From Chinchilla lanigera (Eukaryota; Chordata; Mammalia; Rodentia; Chinchillidae): 64,000 nucleotides of DNA. The stretch is from positions 19,129,801 through 19,193,800 of the forward strand of contig NW_004955425.1 of the NCBI RefSeq assembly GCF_000276665.1. The letters run 5' to 3'. Below, in pieces: positions 48,903-61,581 of this stretch; position 1 is the first letter of the stretch, and each line of letters opens with the position of its first letter. A model generated the notes under the pieces. It saw nothing but the letters and a program-made list of their open reading frames with translations, did no database searches and had not been told where the DNA came from. The translations under genes were made by a program, and so were the position numbers.

Positions 48903-49289
48903 GGGAACAAGTATTCTTAAAAGAATATCAAAGATAAGAATAATTGTTAGCCATAGAGAAAAGGAAAATCCTACAGTGAGACTTAGCAAAAGGGGCCCGG
49001 GACAGAAGTTATTCACAATAATGTGGTATCCTGGGGATCAGCAGAAGAGTGTTTCAAGGAAATTTATTAATATCAAATACTGAGAGGTCAAGATAGTAAT
49101 CCTTGAAAATACCATTGATTCAGTTACCCGGAAAGCCATGATAGTCGTTCTTAGAGAGTTTGGTTGACATGACGGTCACATTAGCCTTGCATGGACAGAG
49201 GACTGCAGGGGCTTAGGGAGCCCAAGAACACTGTGCTTCAAAGCAGAGAGCAGTAGGTTACCTAGTAACACTTTCCATCCTCATGTCTG

Positions 49290-49925
49290 TCTACTTCTTT
49301 TGAGTCTTCCTCTCAGTCACTTCTCGAATGATATATTTTGCTTGTTCATCATGCTAGTTACATTCTCTGTCAGTCTTATCTCTTTACTGTTGCCTGTAGT
49401 CTTAGCTTTACTGTCAACAACTGTGCTTTCTCTACAATATGTTCATCATACTGCAGCCACTTTTTTTTTCAAATGCCAATATGATTCCAACATCATCATC
49501 TCCTAATTACCACATAATTTTCCCTTTGAAATATCAATCTTCACTTCTGTCACAGGACATTTGCACATGCTATTCTCACCAGCCAGGGATGTTCCTTTCT
49601 TTCATTTTCACTGCCACTTTCATACCAATCAGATCTGCTTAATGGATATCTATCACAACTCTGCTCAAAAATTATTCCTTGAAAAGTTTCTCAGTGTCAG
49701 TAAATCCACCTTGTCCCTAACATCTCCACTGAACAAAGTCAAGTTTTTCCTCTGTAGCAGATTCTCATTCACTGGTAAGTATTTTCAATTACAGGTGTCC
49801 TTTTCCCTGTTATGCAACAGTAGGGATCTCACTCATATTTGGCCCACAGTACATGACATATGGGAGCTACATAACAAACACTTCTTCAGTGAATGAACAC
49901 ATGCATGGGTGAATGAATCAGTACG
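49290..49925 (+). repeat. L2-like element, plus strand
   Basis: Text near 49555-49610 ('ggacatttgcacatgctatt', 'agccagggatgttcctttct') follows the L2-type block 'gcctttgcacttgctgttcc'. The end 'cttcagtgaatgaacacatg' resembles its tail. The left part is unclear. Confidence 0.4.
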
Positions 49926-51129
49926 CTTAAGAATATATGATTTTTTTAAAGTAAGATGGGACAAAGGAAGGAAAAGGGGGTTTGAAGGAGGAGTCGGCAA
50001 CAGAAATTCATGGCAAGACAGAAAAGAGGATGAAATTTCACTTTGAAATTCACTGCACTATTCCACAAAGGCTGAGACAGCTGGACTTCAAAGAGAAGTA
50101 GCATGATTTCTCCCAGTCTGACAATCATACTTAACTAGTCTTGGGGGGGTAGCTTCTTTCAAGTTGGACTTTCACGTACGATACCAAATTGAGAACTCCT
50201 GAGTAGCTACCAATGTAGTATTTAATTTATTTATTTTTAATCAAATAAAATAATTCTTCAAAGGGCTCAAGCTGGCTGCCAAATGCTGGTGAGTGTGGCA
50301 GATGGAACAAGGTGCAATAACGCCTGTCAACAAAATCAGAAGCTTTAGAGTTCTCTCAGAATATAATATTCGTTTTGCTTCTAAGAAAGCCCAACTCAGA
50401 GGCCTAGACCTACGTCTGAAAAGTTTTAAAGTGAACAAGTGACCTTTGGCTAAACGGGCCAGCCTTTCATCTTGCCTAGTGGAGCAATACTCTTCCGTTA
50501 CTTCTGATAAGAAGATGAAATGAACATGAATTATGAATTCTGTATGACATTGAATTAATAAAACTATGCTGTATAAATGTATGGCAAGGTGTAGGAAACA
50601 ATTTTAGCAAGTAACAAATATTGATTATGCACCTGTTTTGTGGGCCTGGAATTGCCAGCGAAGGTAAAGCAGTTAAAGACCTTGGAAGTGAATCTCAAGA
50701 AGCAGAATCTATTTAAAGGGTATGGGAAGGGGTCAGTCTCTAAGCTGCAGCCTCTGGGCATGGCAGGATGCCCGAAGTCAGTGAACTTAGCTGAGGCCAG
50801 AATAGTTAGAGTGGGATGTCTTATATGAGAAATTTTTATCAAAGAATTTCAAATTCTCTTGAGTAGTACATTTCAGACGTTTCCCAACTTTATGATTCCT
50901 AAATCATACAGTCCTCTCTGATAAATTTGCTTATGTGATCTTTGCCTGTACTTCTGTTTGTCCATCTATAAATTGAGGAATACATTGACTTTAGTGCTTT
51001 GCCCTCTTCCATTTTAATCACTGCATTTTATTTCATATATAACATAATAGAATAAGAGAGGAATTAGAGGAACAGGGCTATCATGGAGTTTTATCAGGTT
51101 AAACATAATTTTATAAGTAACATATTAGC
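49926..51129. other. Unassigned intron
   Basis: No repeat or gene recognised; a G run of 7 at about 50145. Confidence 0.4.
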
Positions 51130-52290
51130 TAACTGAACCCAGTGATGTAATAAAAGAATAGTAATAGAGCAACAGAATGTGGTTTATCTCAGAAATAAAC
51201 AAATGGTTCACAATTAGAAAATCTAACAATAAAATTTCTGTTTTACCAGATTTCAATAGATTTTTAAAAAGCATTTATAACAGTATTATGACTATTGTTA
51301 TTAAAATAAAACACAACTAAACAAAAAAGATAACCTTAAGGATCTTGGAAACTAATTTTAAAAAGAAAAACCTGTATTTTCACTATTACTGAAGTTAATC
51401 AGTATTTTACTCAAAGTGTTAGTCAGTGTAAATAAATCTAAAAAGAAATGATAGCTACACATACTGTAAAACAGAGAAAATCATTTTCATTACCAGAAAC
51501 CAAAATTATCTACCTAGAATATGCTTAATCATTTGAAAGGTTGTTGCAACTACCAAATATTCAGAAATTCAGGAATATAGGATTAATAATATAAATTATT
51601 TTTCTACACATCAGTTAGAATCAAAGGAAAACTTTTAAAAAATTTCTGTCACAATAGGAAACATTACATTACAAATGTTATAAATTTCATAGCAACATAT
51701 ATTATGTAATGAACATAACTATAGGTATATTTATTAATTTTTCTTAATTATGTAAAAAAGAGCTGAATGAATGTGGAAAAATAGCATATTCCTGGAAAGG
51801 AAGATTCAATATTTTCAAACACAATGCCAACTTTCACTAAATTTTTCCATTAATAGATCTATATTGAATTTAGGTTCATTTTAATATATGGCTGGAAGAA
51901 TATATAAAAGGCTAGCAAAGGAGATTAACATAAAAGAAGAAATTTAGCATTCTTCAAGGCAATGGGAAAAAATATTGGTGATGGCTCATTTGACTACTTC
52001 AAGGAAAAAAGTTCTGTTTGTAAAGGAACCAACTCAATCACAGTACAAAAACTACCAAATGTCAAATATTAACAATCTCTAAAGTAAAAGTGTAAAGATG
52101 GACAAAAATATTTTATACATAACCAGAAATTATTCATAGTATAAATAGCATCTAAGCATCAATTAAGAAAGGATGATATAATGAATGGACAGAATATTTA
52201 GATCAATACCTCATATATGAAATACATTGACCAATGAATACATACATAAGCAGGAAATGCAATTAGAAAGAGAAAACAACTCTTCCTGCT
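51130..52290 (+). mobile_element. Ancient L1 ORF2 remnant, plus strand
   Basis: Text such as 'ggttcacaattagaaaatct', 'ttcaatagatttttaaaaag', 'attcctggaaaggaagattc' and 'aatattttcaaacacaatgcc' tracks the reverse-transcriptase part of old (L1M) ORF2. Reading frames are fully decayed and boundaries uncertain. Confidence 0.5.
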
Positions 52291-52619
52291 GGTCAGATTA
52301 GCAATATGTTAAAACCCTAATATTTCTAATATCACTTAGGGAGTGGGAAAGCAGTTGGAAGGTAAGTGGCCAATGCTTCAGATGGTAAATTAGCCTGCTC
52401 TGTGACCGTGCAAACTGCACAGAAATGCAGCAATGTAACTGAATCTGGCCTTCAGGGGGATCTGATATATGAAAGAATGCACAGCCACAGGGAAGCTCTA
52501 TTTGTAAAAGTGAAGAAGAATTGGAGTAGTTTTCAGCACGGCATAAGTTACACAGTTCTGTAAAATATGGCATAAAAATTTCTGCTGATATACAATACTA
52601 AAGTTTATAATTTCAATTA
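52291..52619. other. Unassigned or very diverged L1
   Basis: May be the far 3' end of the ancient L1, but the text is too diverged to say. Confidence 0.3.
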
Positions 52620-52990
52620 GTCTTGTTATTGACATAATATTTGTACTTACTTATTTGGTACAGTGTGATGTTTTGTATATTTGTTTTAGAAGTAATCAGT
52701 TCTGGGTAACTATCCATTACCTTAGTCTTTAAAAATTTTTATGGTAATACATTCAAGTTCTCTCTTCTATTTTGATATATATAATCCATTACTCTTGGGT
52801 TTTTTTTGTTTTTTGTTTTGGTTTTTCTCCGGTACGGGGAACCGAACTCACGACCTTGCGCTTGCCAGGCAGGCGCTTTTGCCGCTGAGCTAAATCCCCA
52901 GCCCCCGTTACTCTTAATTATATTCACTTTCTATGCATTAGTACACCAGAACTTACCCCAACTGCCCAACAGCAACATTGTATATAATTT
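52620..52990 (-). mobile_element. Old L1 3'-end fragment, minus strand, split by an ID
   Basis: 'cttacttatttggtacagtg', 'tgatgttttgtatatttg', 'tcaagttctctcttctattt' and, after the ID, 'gtacaccagaacttacccca' follow the antisense 3' end of old L1s. The ID (52797-52907) sits in it. Confidence 0.6.
52797..52907 (-). mobile_element. Young ID SINE, minus strand
   Basis: Reverse complement ID: 'ggtacggggaaccgaactca', 'cttgccaggcaggcgctttt', 'gctgagctaaatccccagcc'. The duplication ttactctt is at 52789-52796 and 52908-52915. Nearly identical to the copies at 18243 and 31236. Confidence 0.93.
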
Positions 52991-53148
52991 TAAGCAGAAA
53001 TATTCCAGAATGTATGTAAAGTATGATTGTATTTGAAGTGTTTTACAGTTACATAAAAATGCAGAGTGTAATAAATCTCAACAATTAAGTTTGCTTATAG
53101 ATAGGAAAGAAGTTGGATTACTATTTCTGTAAAGAAAAATTTCCTCTG

Positions 53149-53336
53149 GTTTTTTTTTTTGTTTTTTTTTTGTTTTGTTTTGTTTTTTTTTGTCCTTTTG
53201 AGACAGGGTCTCACTATGCAGTTAAGGTTGGCCTTGAACTCACTTTGTAGCCCAGGCTGGTCCTGAACTTCCAACGATCCTCCTGCCTCAGCCTCCCGAG
53301 TGCTGGGATTACAGGCGTGTGCCACCATGCCCAGCC
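53149..53336 (-). mobile_element. B1 SINE, minus strand, well preserved
   Basis: A T/G-rich run (B1 A tail) at 53150-53193, then 'gagacagggtctcactatg', 'gtagcccaggctggtcctga', 'ctcagcctcccgagtgctgg' and 'gtgccaccatgcccagcc'. Imperfect duplications 'aaaaatttcct' and 'aaaaagcttcct' flank it. Confidence 0.9.
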
Positions 53337-53850
53337 AAAAAGCTTCCTAACTATTTCTATATTGAATAAAATTTTCTTAGTATAATTTTCACTTTATTAA
53401 TAGTTAAATTAGCTTTCCAGTTTACGAAGCTAGTGATTGAGGAAATGGTCCTACATGTTTTGGCGTGGAAACACACAAAAGCCAGCTGATGCGGAAGGCG
53501 TACAGCTGCACGTACTGGGTTGGTGAGCTGGGGTACGTTCTTGTGTGTGTGTGAATGAGATCTGACACGGTCCTCATTGAAAACAGCAGCCTAAATATCT
53601 GAAGAGAATCAAACTACTGTCAACAGTTTTCACACTTGTAAATATTTAAAATCTGTCTTATACAATGAGAATGAATGATTTTTGTAATCAGAAAAAGAAA
53701 TGAAGTTATTTTTATTTTAAGAAAATAAACTTTCTTTACCTGCAGTAGGATGCTTAATACTAATCAAGAAAACTGTAGTAATCATGACACTTACTGCAAA
53801 CTCTGAACATTTAAAATAGGGTTTCCAGAAATATATATATATATATGAAT

Positions 53851-53893
<43 letters not shown>

Positions 53894-56416
53894 CTGCTAA
53901 GTCTTTCTAATACTGACATAAGGAAGAAATACTGCTAAGTAGAAAATAGTTTTCATTATCTTCTACACTGTCACAGTTTAAGTGGTGATTCACAAGTGTG
54001 ATTGATAATCTACAACAGGGGAACCAGGCACTCATTTTCCTTGTCTTTACTGTAACAGAAAAAATAAGTAAATCAAAGTCCCTTGCCAATGACAACATCA
54101 TCCCACCCAGAAATCACCTTAGTAGTGGATTAAAAATCAATTTATTTACAATGGGAAAAATTTTTATGTAGTGTGTGTGTGCCCACATCTGTCTGTCTGC
54201 AGTAGGTACAAAGTACTTGCATGGCTGAGGCACTGTGATGTGGTCCTTACTCCAGCCTTTGTCTTATCTTACCCACATCCTCCAATTGTATTTACATTTG
54301 CATCTAAACTTCTTATAATCCTCAAATGAGTCATTAAAGATGAAAATATTCATTTCCTACCTGGGCATGTGTCAATGTTGCTCTGGAAAAGAGGCGTCAG
54401 TAGTTGCTTCAGTGTACGTCTTCACACAAGAAACAAATGAGATGCAAGCAAACAAACATACACACACGCTCGCACAAGCACAGGACTCATGTGTTTACGC
54501 TTATTACAGTACTGCTTTCAGTGAATTATGAGGAATATATATTCCATAGCTCAAACTGTTGTCAGAAATATAGACTATGCAAGAGTCCCATTTTACCAAC
54601 CACATTTTCTCTCTTTTATTCTGGAACGCTATATAACTGTTTATGAATAGTACACATACTACACATTGATATGTGATGTAAATTATAAAGGTAAGACCAG
54701 CCAGACAGTTTCTTCAAGGTCTCTCTCTAAATTAAGCTATTATTCACCTCAAAATTACTGCTCAAAGAATAAAGGTATGTGTCAACTAAATTTAATATAA
54801 TAAATAACACCAAATAAAATTTGTTTTAGTCATCAAAGAGGTGAGAGATCTCATGTATAAAGACAAGATCAGTGTCATTTCCTAAATTAGTATTATATTT
54901 TGTTGTCTGCTGAGGTCAAGCATAAATATGAAGCATACATGCCCAATAAACTTTTATTAATGGAATCATCGTATAAAAGGCAGATGTCAAAAATACTATT
55001 ATTAGCTTTCATTAGTCCTGAAACTGACATCAAATTTAAAAGTAATTTTATTACCAGTGACCTAACTTATCATGTGGCAGAGAAAGAACTGATGTTCTTA
55101 GAGAAAAAGAGTGAATTAAAGGCAGCATACATTTCCAGTGAGTTTAATTCTGGACCAACATATTTTCTACATGTTGTTCTGTTTAAATGCAGTTATAGAA
55201 GCAGAAGATGTCATACACTGAAAAATTAATTGTGAACTTTCAGACAACCTAATTCCCAAACTTATCGAGTCACCCACATCCAGATACATTCTTTACTTTC
55301 TCAAAAAAGAAGGCCTCTTAGTTGAATGACAGCAACCAGTGAACTAGAACTTTCTATTTTGGATGATATCAGAACAATAACCTGTTTTTATTTTTTCCTG
55401 GAAGATACCTACTTATGTGATAACTATGAGAAAAATAGATAAAAATAAAACTGGCAACTTTAGTATAATTATAATTCCAGAGACAGATCCTTACGTCTAG
55501 GTATAAATACCTGGTGGTAAGCCAAATTGAAAGAACAATGTGTGTGGTGTGTGTGTGTAACAGTAGTGAGCTAAACATAATTGTGTACTTGTGTATGGAG
55601 ACCACAAGCAAAGCTGAAAAATCAGTAGAGTACCATTAATTTCTATGCTGTATATATCCACTCATTTTCAGTTGTCTGGACCCTGGAAGACCTCCTTGAA
55701 TGTCTTCTGGATTCAAATCATATGATAAAAGTGGGGTGTAGCTAATTTGTAGGATATAGGATGGAAAGACTTAGCCCATATAATTTTGACAGGCACATTC
55801 CATCAAATGTTTCATCTTAACCACCCTGGGTATCTCTAAAACTCAGAAATACTGGGCTCGTACTTGGAGCTGAGAGTGCTATTAGAGGATATAAGAGGCT
55901 CTCCATGAAATCTTGGCAGTATTTGTTGACATTTGTAATGGTTCAGAATAGCACTAGAAGAGAGGAGGGCACAGAGAACTTGTTTTACTAACCTCCTATA
56001 AGTAGAATGAGCCTATATACTAATTCTATTTACACAAAGTCAACCTGTGAAATCCTTGAAGCTGAATCCATTTTACCCACCCTGTGCTCTCAGACCTTTC
56101 AAGCAAACAGATGCTCTTAAAGCATGCAATGAATTGAGTGAATTTTAACCAATATTGTAAATAAAACATTTTTCTCAAATATTTGTGGATTTAGCTGTTG
56201 TTTTTAGTCCTCTATAATCAGGTCAAACATTTGTGTTTGTGGAGAAGATAATGTGAAAAATAGTTGGGAATGTTATGGAAAGACTACCTTGGAAAAGGTG
56301 TATGAATAGGAAACATTTAAGTTCTACTAGATACCAATGTAGTAAGATTTCAGATAAAAGAAATCAGAAATTCCTGGGTAGATTAAAATTCTATTCAATA
56401 AATAACGAATAGTCCA
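53337..56416. other. Unassigned intron with microsatellites
   Basis: Only AT/TG microsatellites at 53830-53891 recognised. A 109-codon plus frame at 54900-55229 shows no family. Confidence 0.4.
53830..53891. repeat. (AT)n(TG)n compound microsatellite
   Basis: AT block, a short 'gaat' break, TA block, then about 15 TG units. Confidence 0.9.
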
Positions 56417-56530
56417 GGGGGCTGGGGATTTAGCTCAGCGGCAAAGCGCCTGCCTGGCAAGCACAAGGTCGTGAGTTCGGTTCCCGGTACCGGAGAAAAA
56501 CCAAAACCAAAAAAAAATAATAATAATAAT
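56417..56530 (+). mobile_element. Young ID SINE, plus strand
   Basis: ID unit with 'gctggggatttagctcagcg', 'gtgagttcggttcccgg' and A-rich tail that ends in (AAT)n. The duplication gaatagtcca is at 56407-56416 and 56531-56540. Three A residues in the variable run. Confidence 0.94.
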
Positions 56531-56689
56531 GAATAGTCCAATGAAACCTTGAAAACTGTTACTTCAAAAACTGAGAATTAAATTATGATATTCCATTTCT
56601 GTCTTCATAACAGCATTTCCTGGCTTTAGGTGTTTTCAACTTTTATCTAGTAATGCAAAACTTGCATCAAAAGCCAAGAAGATAACGTT

Positions 56690-57480
56690 GCAGGGAGGGC
56701 AGCCCCTCACACAGAGCCACATGGTGCACACCGCTGCGGGAGCCAGGGCTGGATGCTGCCCAGCTCTGCTTCCTGGCCTTGGAAGAGAGCCACAGGAGGC
56801 GGGGGCGTTTTGCATCATCTCGTGCAGCTCCTGACCCTCTTTCAGAAGGTTGGCTGGCTTGCAGTGCACCTGAAGCCTTTCAAAGCACGGTCAGGCTCAG
56901 TCATGGGAAAAAGCAATCCCACAGCCTTCTGGCTGTGCTCACTGTATGTGGTTCTGTGCCAAAAGTCAAGAGACAGTTTGCTTCCTTTCCTAGCTGTGGA
57001 GGACACAGACTGGGCTTTCTCATCTATGATATGGTAACCTTGATGAATACCACCCTCTTGGAACAGAAAGGAGAGTACAAAGTACCCTCAGTCCTTAGTA
57101 ACCAAAACCAGAACATGCCAGATCAAAGCCCAGTCTGTTTTTGACTGCTGCAGTTAGAGTCCCACCTCACCTTCAGGCTCTGCCTAATGTGAATTCCTCT
57201 TTCTTGCCTGCCAGACTTTGGAGGGGACTCCGGCACCGTGTACGTGCCTCTCCCGTGGGCTGATTAACACGAGTGGGCAGCTGTGCTCCCTGCACGGAGG
57301 CTCCACCATGACTGGATTACTTGGGGGCTAATTCCACTGCTTGTCCCCGCTCAGTGCTTGTCCTCCTTCCTGAAGCCTGCCCTTTGGACCTTTATTGCTC
57401 ATCAGCACCTCCACCCGCGGGAGAAAGACAAGATGTTAGCTGTGCCACTTCTCACGTTTTCAAGAAAAGAAGCTCAAGTC
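56690..57480. other. G+C-richer patch, function unknown
   Basis: Clearly richer in G+C than its surroundings. It has overlapping open frames on plus (56753-57037 and 56779-57144) and a strong acceptor-like site ('cctctttcttgcctgccag') ending at 57214. No recognised protein or repeat. It could be an old LTR, a regulatory element or a non-coding exon. Confidence 0.3.
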
Positions 57481-57659
57481 TAAGCAATGTCATTCTAGGT
57501 TTCTGGTGCAGGGATTTTTAGCTCAGCAGAATCCCTCTTGTGATCTTTTTTCATAGGATCAGCCCACATGCTGAATTACCTTACTAAGAACTGGAAAAAT
57601 TTCCTGCAAATGACTTGATTTTACATTTGCTTTTCAGACATCTCTAAGGGTCACTGAAG

Positions 57660-58340
57660 ATTTAAGTGAAATTCTTGATGTCTCTCCCCATACATTCTGT
57701 TCAGCCAATTAATTTCTGATGGATGTTTTCCCTCCTGTTCTAGGAATGGACTTCAGAATCTATTGTCCTTTCTTTTCACATGAATACACAATAACAGTCC
57801 CTGCTATCTTCCTGCATTCCTTTTCCATATCTAGACTTCTTTTTTTCCTATGCCCATGCCATCATCTACTCTTTTCTTAAACTGAACTTGATCTTCACAT
57901 AATTAATGCACTTACACAATCCTCAGGACCTTTCTGGATTCCCCAGGCACGTGGGTGAGCTATAGCTATCAAGTTTTGGACTCTGAGCTATGTGTTATTC
58001 CTCAGTCATATCTTCTTATCATCTTCAGTTCTCTGCACACGATTTCTTTCCCACCTGTTATTCTGCCTTGCAGAACCTGAGGTTCCCTCCATTTCCTTCT
58101 TTTTTGTTCTCTTCATGACACTGTCCCAATGGTGTGTAAAACATAACATATAAACAATATGGATTATTTTTTCTTTACACTTCAAATGCATCGTGTTTAA
58201 CTGCTTTCTCTGTTAGCGAATAGTTTATTTCCTGTTGTCCTGTTAATACAGTCTGCGAGCCAGGGGCTACTTTTACATCTATATTTCATGAATTCAGTAG
58301 TAGCATATTTTCTTATAATGCAATAAGTGTACTGGAAACC
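57660..58340 (+). repeat. L2-like element, plus strand
   Basis: Pyrimidine-rich text and the block 'acagtctgcgagccaggggc' near 58250 resemble the L2 3' text 'gactgtgagctccttgaggg'. Weak match only. Confidence 0.3.
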
Positions 58341-59379
58341 ACTGTTTTGGGGCTGTGATGTCCCGAGGAGCAAGTTTCCAATATTTTAATAGATTACTTA
58401 AACTGAAGAACAGTAAGTAATTATAACTGCTCATCCCGCTAAATTTTAAGTGTTACACTGAGTGTTTAAAACAGATTTGAAAGATTATATTACATTATTT
58501 TAATAGCTGAACTCTGGAGATGGTGACTACTTCTTTAGGAGGTAAAGTAAAGCACTCAGGTTTTCCCTGGCATTATTAATGGTTTCTACCATGATTTTTC
58601 TACAAAACAGTGGTTTCTCTATGAATATATGAAGAAGTATAATTTTTAAAAAGGAGAAATGGCTGTGGATATTGGGATCAAGACATAATGAGCTTTCTTT
58701 ACTCTTACTTTGTTCTTTTTCAGAACACCTCTCGTGAGGAGGACTGACCCTGTAAGGCTGAAAGCCTCATGCCCCACCTAATATAGTCCCTTCTAACCTG
58801 TCACAGTAGTAAACACAAATCACAGATTCTAGATTATGACTCCATATTATGAATTCAAAGTCTTGTATCTGTCCACTCCTTCAAATTATCTGGGCAAAAT
58901 TAAAACTCGAAATACTTATTTAGAAGTCAAGCTTCTTTGTATGCTCTCTTCTTTGGGAGTTCAGAACTAGCTTAAGAAGACACAATGGTAACCAGAGTCA
59001 TTCTAATGCTGTGCATCCCTTCCTCATTAAATAAGGATGTCTGTGAAGGCAGAACTGCCCTTAATAAATTTGCAAAGTCTGTTTTACCTCAGAGATGTCA
59101 CTTTTAATCATGCCTGTACTTGCATTTATATTCCTGAGTAACTAGAAGAGACTTTCCACAAACTCTGTCACACTCTGGACGAAGTATTTGCATGTATAAA
59201 CTCATGCATATAACTTTAAATACTCATATAGAGATGTTAGATGAATATTCTCTTAATATAAACTCTTGAGAGAACACAGTTAAATATCATGGAGTAAATA
59301 CATGTTATCAGTGTAAAAGTCGGTTCCACAGTGACTACCCTCATTTCCTTTTCCTTTATCCTTTTCCTACTATACTAAG
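58341..59379. other. Unassigned intron
   Basis: No gene or repeat recognised. Confidence 0.4.
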
Positions 59380-59674
59380 GCACGCTGTAAGAGCACCAGT
59401 CAGATCACCTGAAGAGATCATTCTGAAGGGAATGGCTGCACCCAGCTGCACACTGCTGGCGACCTCTGCCTGTGCCCATGCATGGCTTAGCTCCTTGGTA
59501 GGAACCACCCTTGGTTGTGAAAAACTATGCGAAACCATCCCAGAAGCGATGCACCGGGACAGACTGACACAGTGGCGGAAGGCTCCAGTCTTCTTGCCTC
59601 AATTTGTGACACTTTGTGGTTCACAATTTCTGACAGTTCTGCCGGGGACTCTTCTGCAATCTAGAACAGATGAG
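59380..59674 (+). other. Exon-like open interval, plus strand (candidate)
   Basis: A long pyrimidine tract ('ccttttcctactatactaag') ends in AG at 59379. The interval ends GATGAG/GTGAGT at 59675, a strong donor, with a second GAG/GTAAGA 10 bp on. One plus frame is open across the whole 295 bases, with an in-frame ATG at 59432 and 81 codons from there to the donor. G+C is raised. No protein family is recognised. It is antisense to CTNNA3. Chance splice signals are common in introns. Confidence 0.25.
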
Positions 59675-61540
59675 GTGAGTTGAGGTAAGATCTGTTACAA
59701 TTTTATCCAGTCAGACTTTCCTCCCTTCTTTACAAGTTCATCTCTGAAGATCACTCCCCATAGATGCAATAGCCTGTATCACAATGCTTCCAGGAGAGCC
59801 AATTTAAGAAAATCATAACACCTAGAACAGAAAATACTCAATATTTTTTTTCTCCTTATTGCTAAGCCTTGACCATGTGCCAGTAAGATTGAATAATTCC
59901 CCAAAGGGGAATTTTGTTCTCCACTAATAGCAAGGATTTACTGAAGTATATATTTTTCATATTTTCTCTTTTGTTCCCCTCCCACCCTGAGTGTATACAG
60001 CACACCTGGAGGACAGCATTCATCTTAAAACCATACAGACAAAAGCTAACACACCAAGGATCCAAAGAGATCCCAGATCGCAGAAAACATTGTGGAGCAC
60101 TTGAACTTATGTAGCTATCATCAATCCCTAAATTCTTTTGTTCTGTGGGGAAATGTTTTAAAAACTGATTGGCAAAACTTGCAGCCAAGTGCAAGTTTTA
60201 AATGATACAATTAAACAATCATTATATTTAGCAATGTAGGTGTGTTTGAATACTAGAGTGTAATGTATAGCAGCAAAAATGAATTGTGTTATAAATGTTA
60301 AGTTGCAGCCTATCTATAGAATATATATATATACATGTACATAGTCGATGAAGCCATCGATTTTGTGAAGGTCCTTCGTAGAAAAAATTTTTCTGTTATG
60401 GCATACTGCATTTTCTAAACATGGTCACCAAATGCATATCTCATTCCATGCAGTCTCCTCAAAGAACAAGTCTAAAGTTCTTTCCACGAGGAAGAGGCAC
60501 AGTGTCTCCTCATCCTGAATCTTGGGCAGGACTGTGACTGCTCCTACCCTCTTCCCTAGATGACCATGCTTCAGACCTCCATCTCCACAGCTTTCTCTGG
60601 TTTTCAAATCCACGCGACTGATACACCTCCTACCACTTTTCTGAAATCTCAGGCAGGTACTGAAGCATATTACAGAAGGCACACAACAAACAACAAGGAA
60701 CAGGGAATAATAAAGCACACTAGATCTATCTCACTTATATACCCCAATACCAAAGAAGACAATAAGTGACGCCCTCTCTTCACAGAAACTGTCAGAAATA
60801 GGAAGAAGTTGTTATTTTGTGACATCAGATTTTACGGTGATTTGTTATGCACCTTGGATGATAAGAACACTTGTGGTTTATCTTAGTTACTGTCTGATCT
60901 TTTCAAAATGCTTTTGAAAACTTGAACTGATGGAAAGCTTATAAATTCATGTAAAATACATTTAATATGTGCCCACAGTTTATTTTCACTGTGGAAAAGT
61001 ACTGACAGAAATCCTGTAGCAATAGTTTGTTAGTTGGTATAATTCAGGATTCTCACTGTAGAATTGTATTTGACAAAATGATGAGTCATCATTATTGCCC
61101 TTTTATTGAAAGTCTTTCAAAATGTGTGCAAATATTTCTTACAACCTACAGCCTTCTTACTCCTTACAGGGACTCTGTAAATAAAGGAAAACTAGAGCAT
61201 AACACATTGCAGTTACGTGTAAAACTTTAAAAGTGCCAATTCTAGGGTAAGTTTTAATAATTTGTATCTATTGCCTCCTCCTGTGAAAATGGACCTCAGT
61301 AGGTAAACAGACAGCAGATAACCCACACTTAAATGCAATGATAGGTACATAAATTGCAGCCAAGGTAAAGAAAGTTGCTTACTTCTACCTGATCTTTGCA
61401 TCAGGCTTATCTCTTGAACTTCTCATAGCAATTTAAATTGCCACAGTCTGAGATAATAAATAACTGAAATTCTCATTTCTATTAGGAAAGCCTGCAATAA
61501 AACTGTTGATACATCTTTAAAGCACTCTGTCTTGTGTGCG

Positions 61541-61542
<2 letters not shown>

Positions 61543-61579
<37 letters not shown>
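61543..61579. repeat. (CA)n microsatellite
   Basis: About 18 uninterrupted CA units. The minus-strand frame with a Val-Cys run there is a by-product. Confidence 0.95.

Positions 61580-61581
<2 letters not shown>

Noticed and set aside
54900..55229. 109-codon plus frame
   Set aside because: No family motif, no splice-site or start context of note, ordinary AT-rich composition; consistent with chance.
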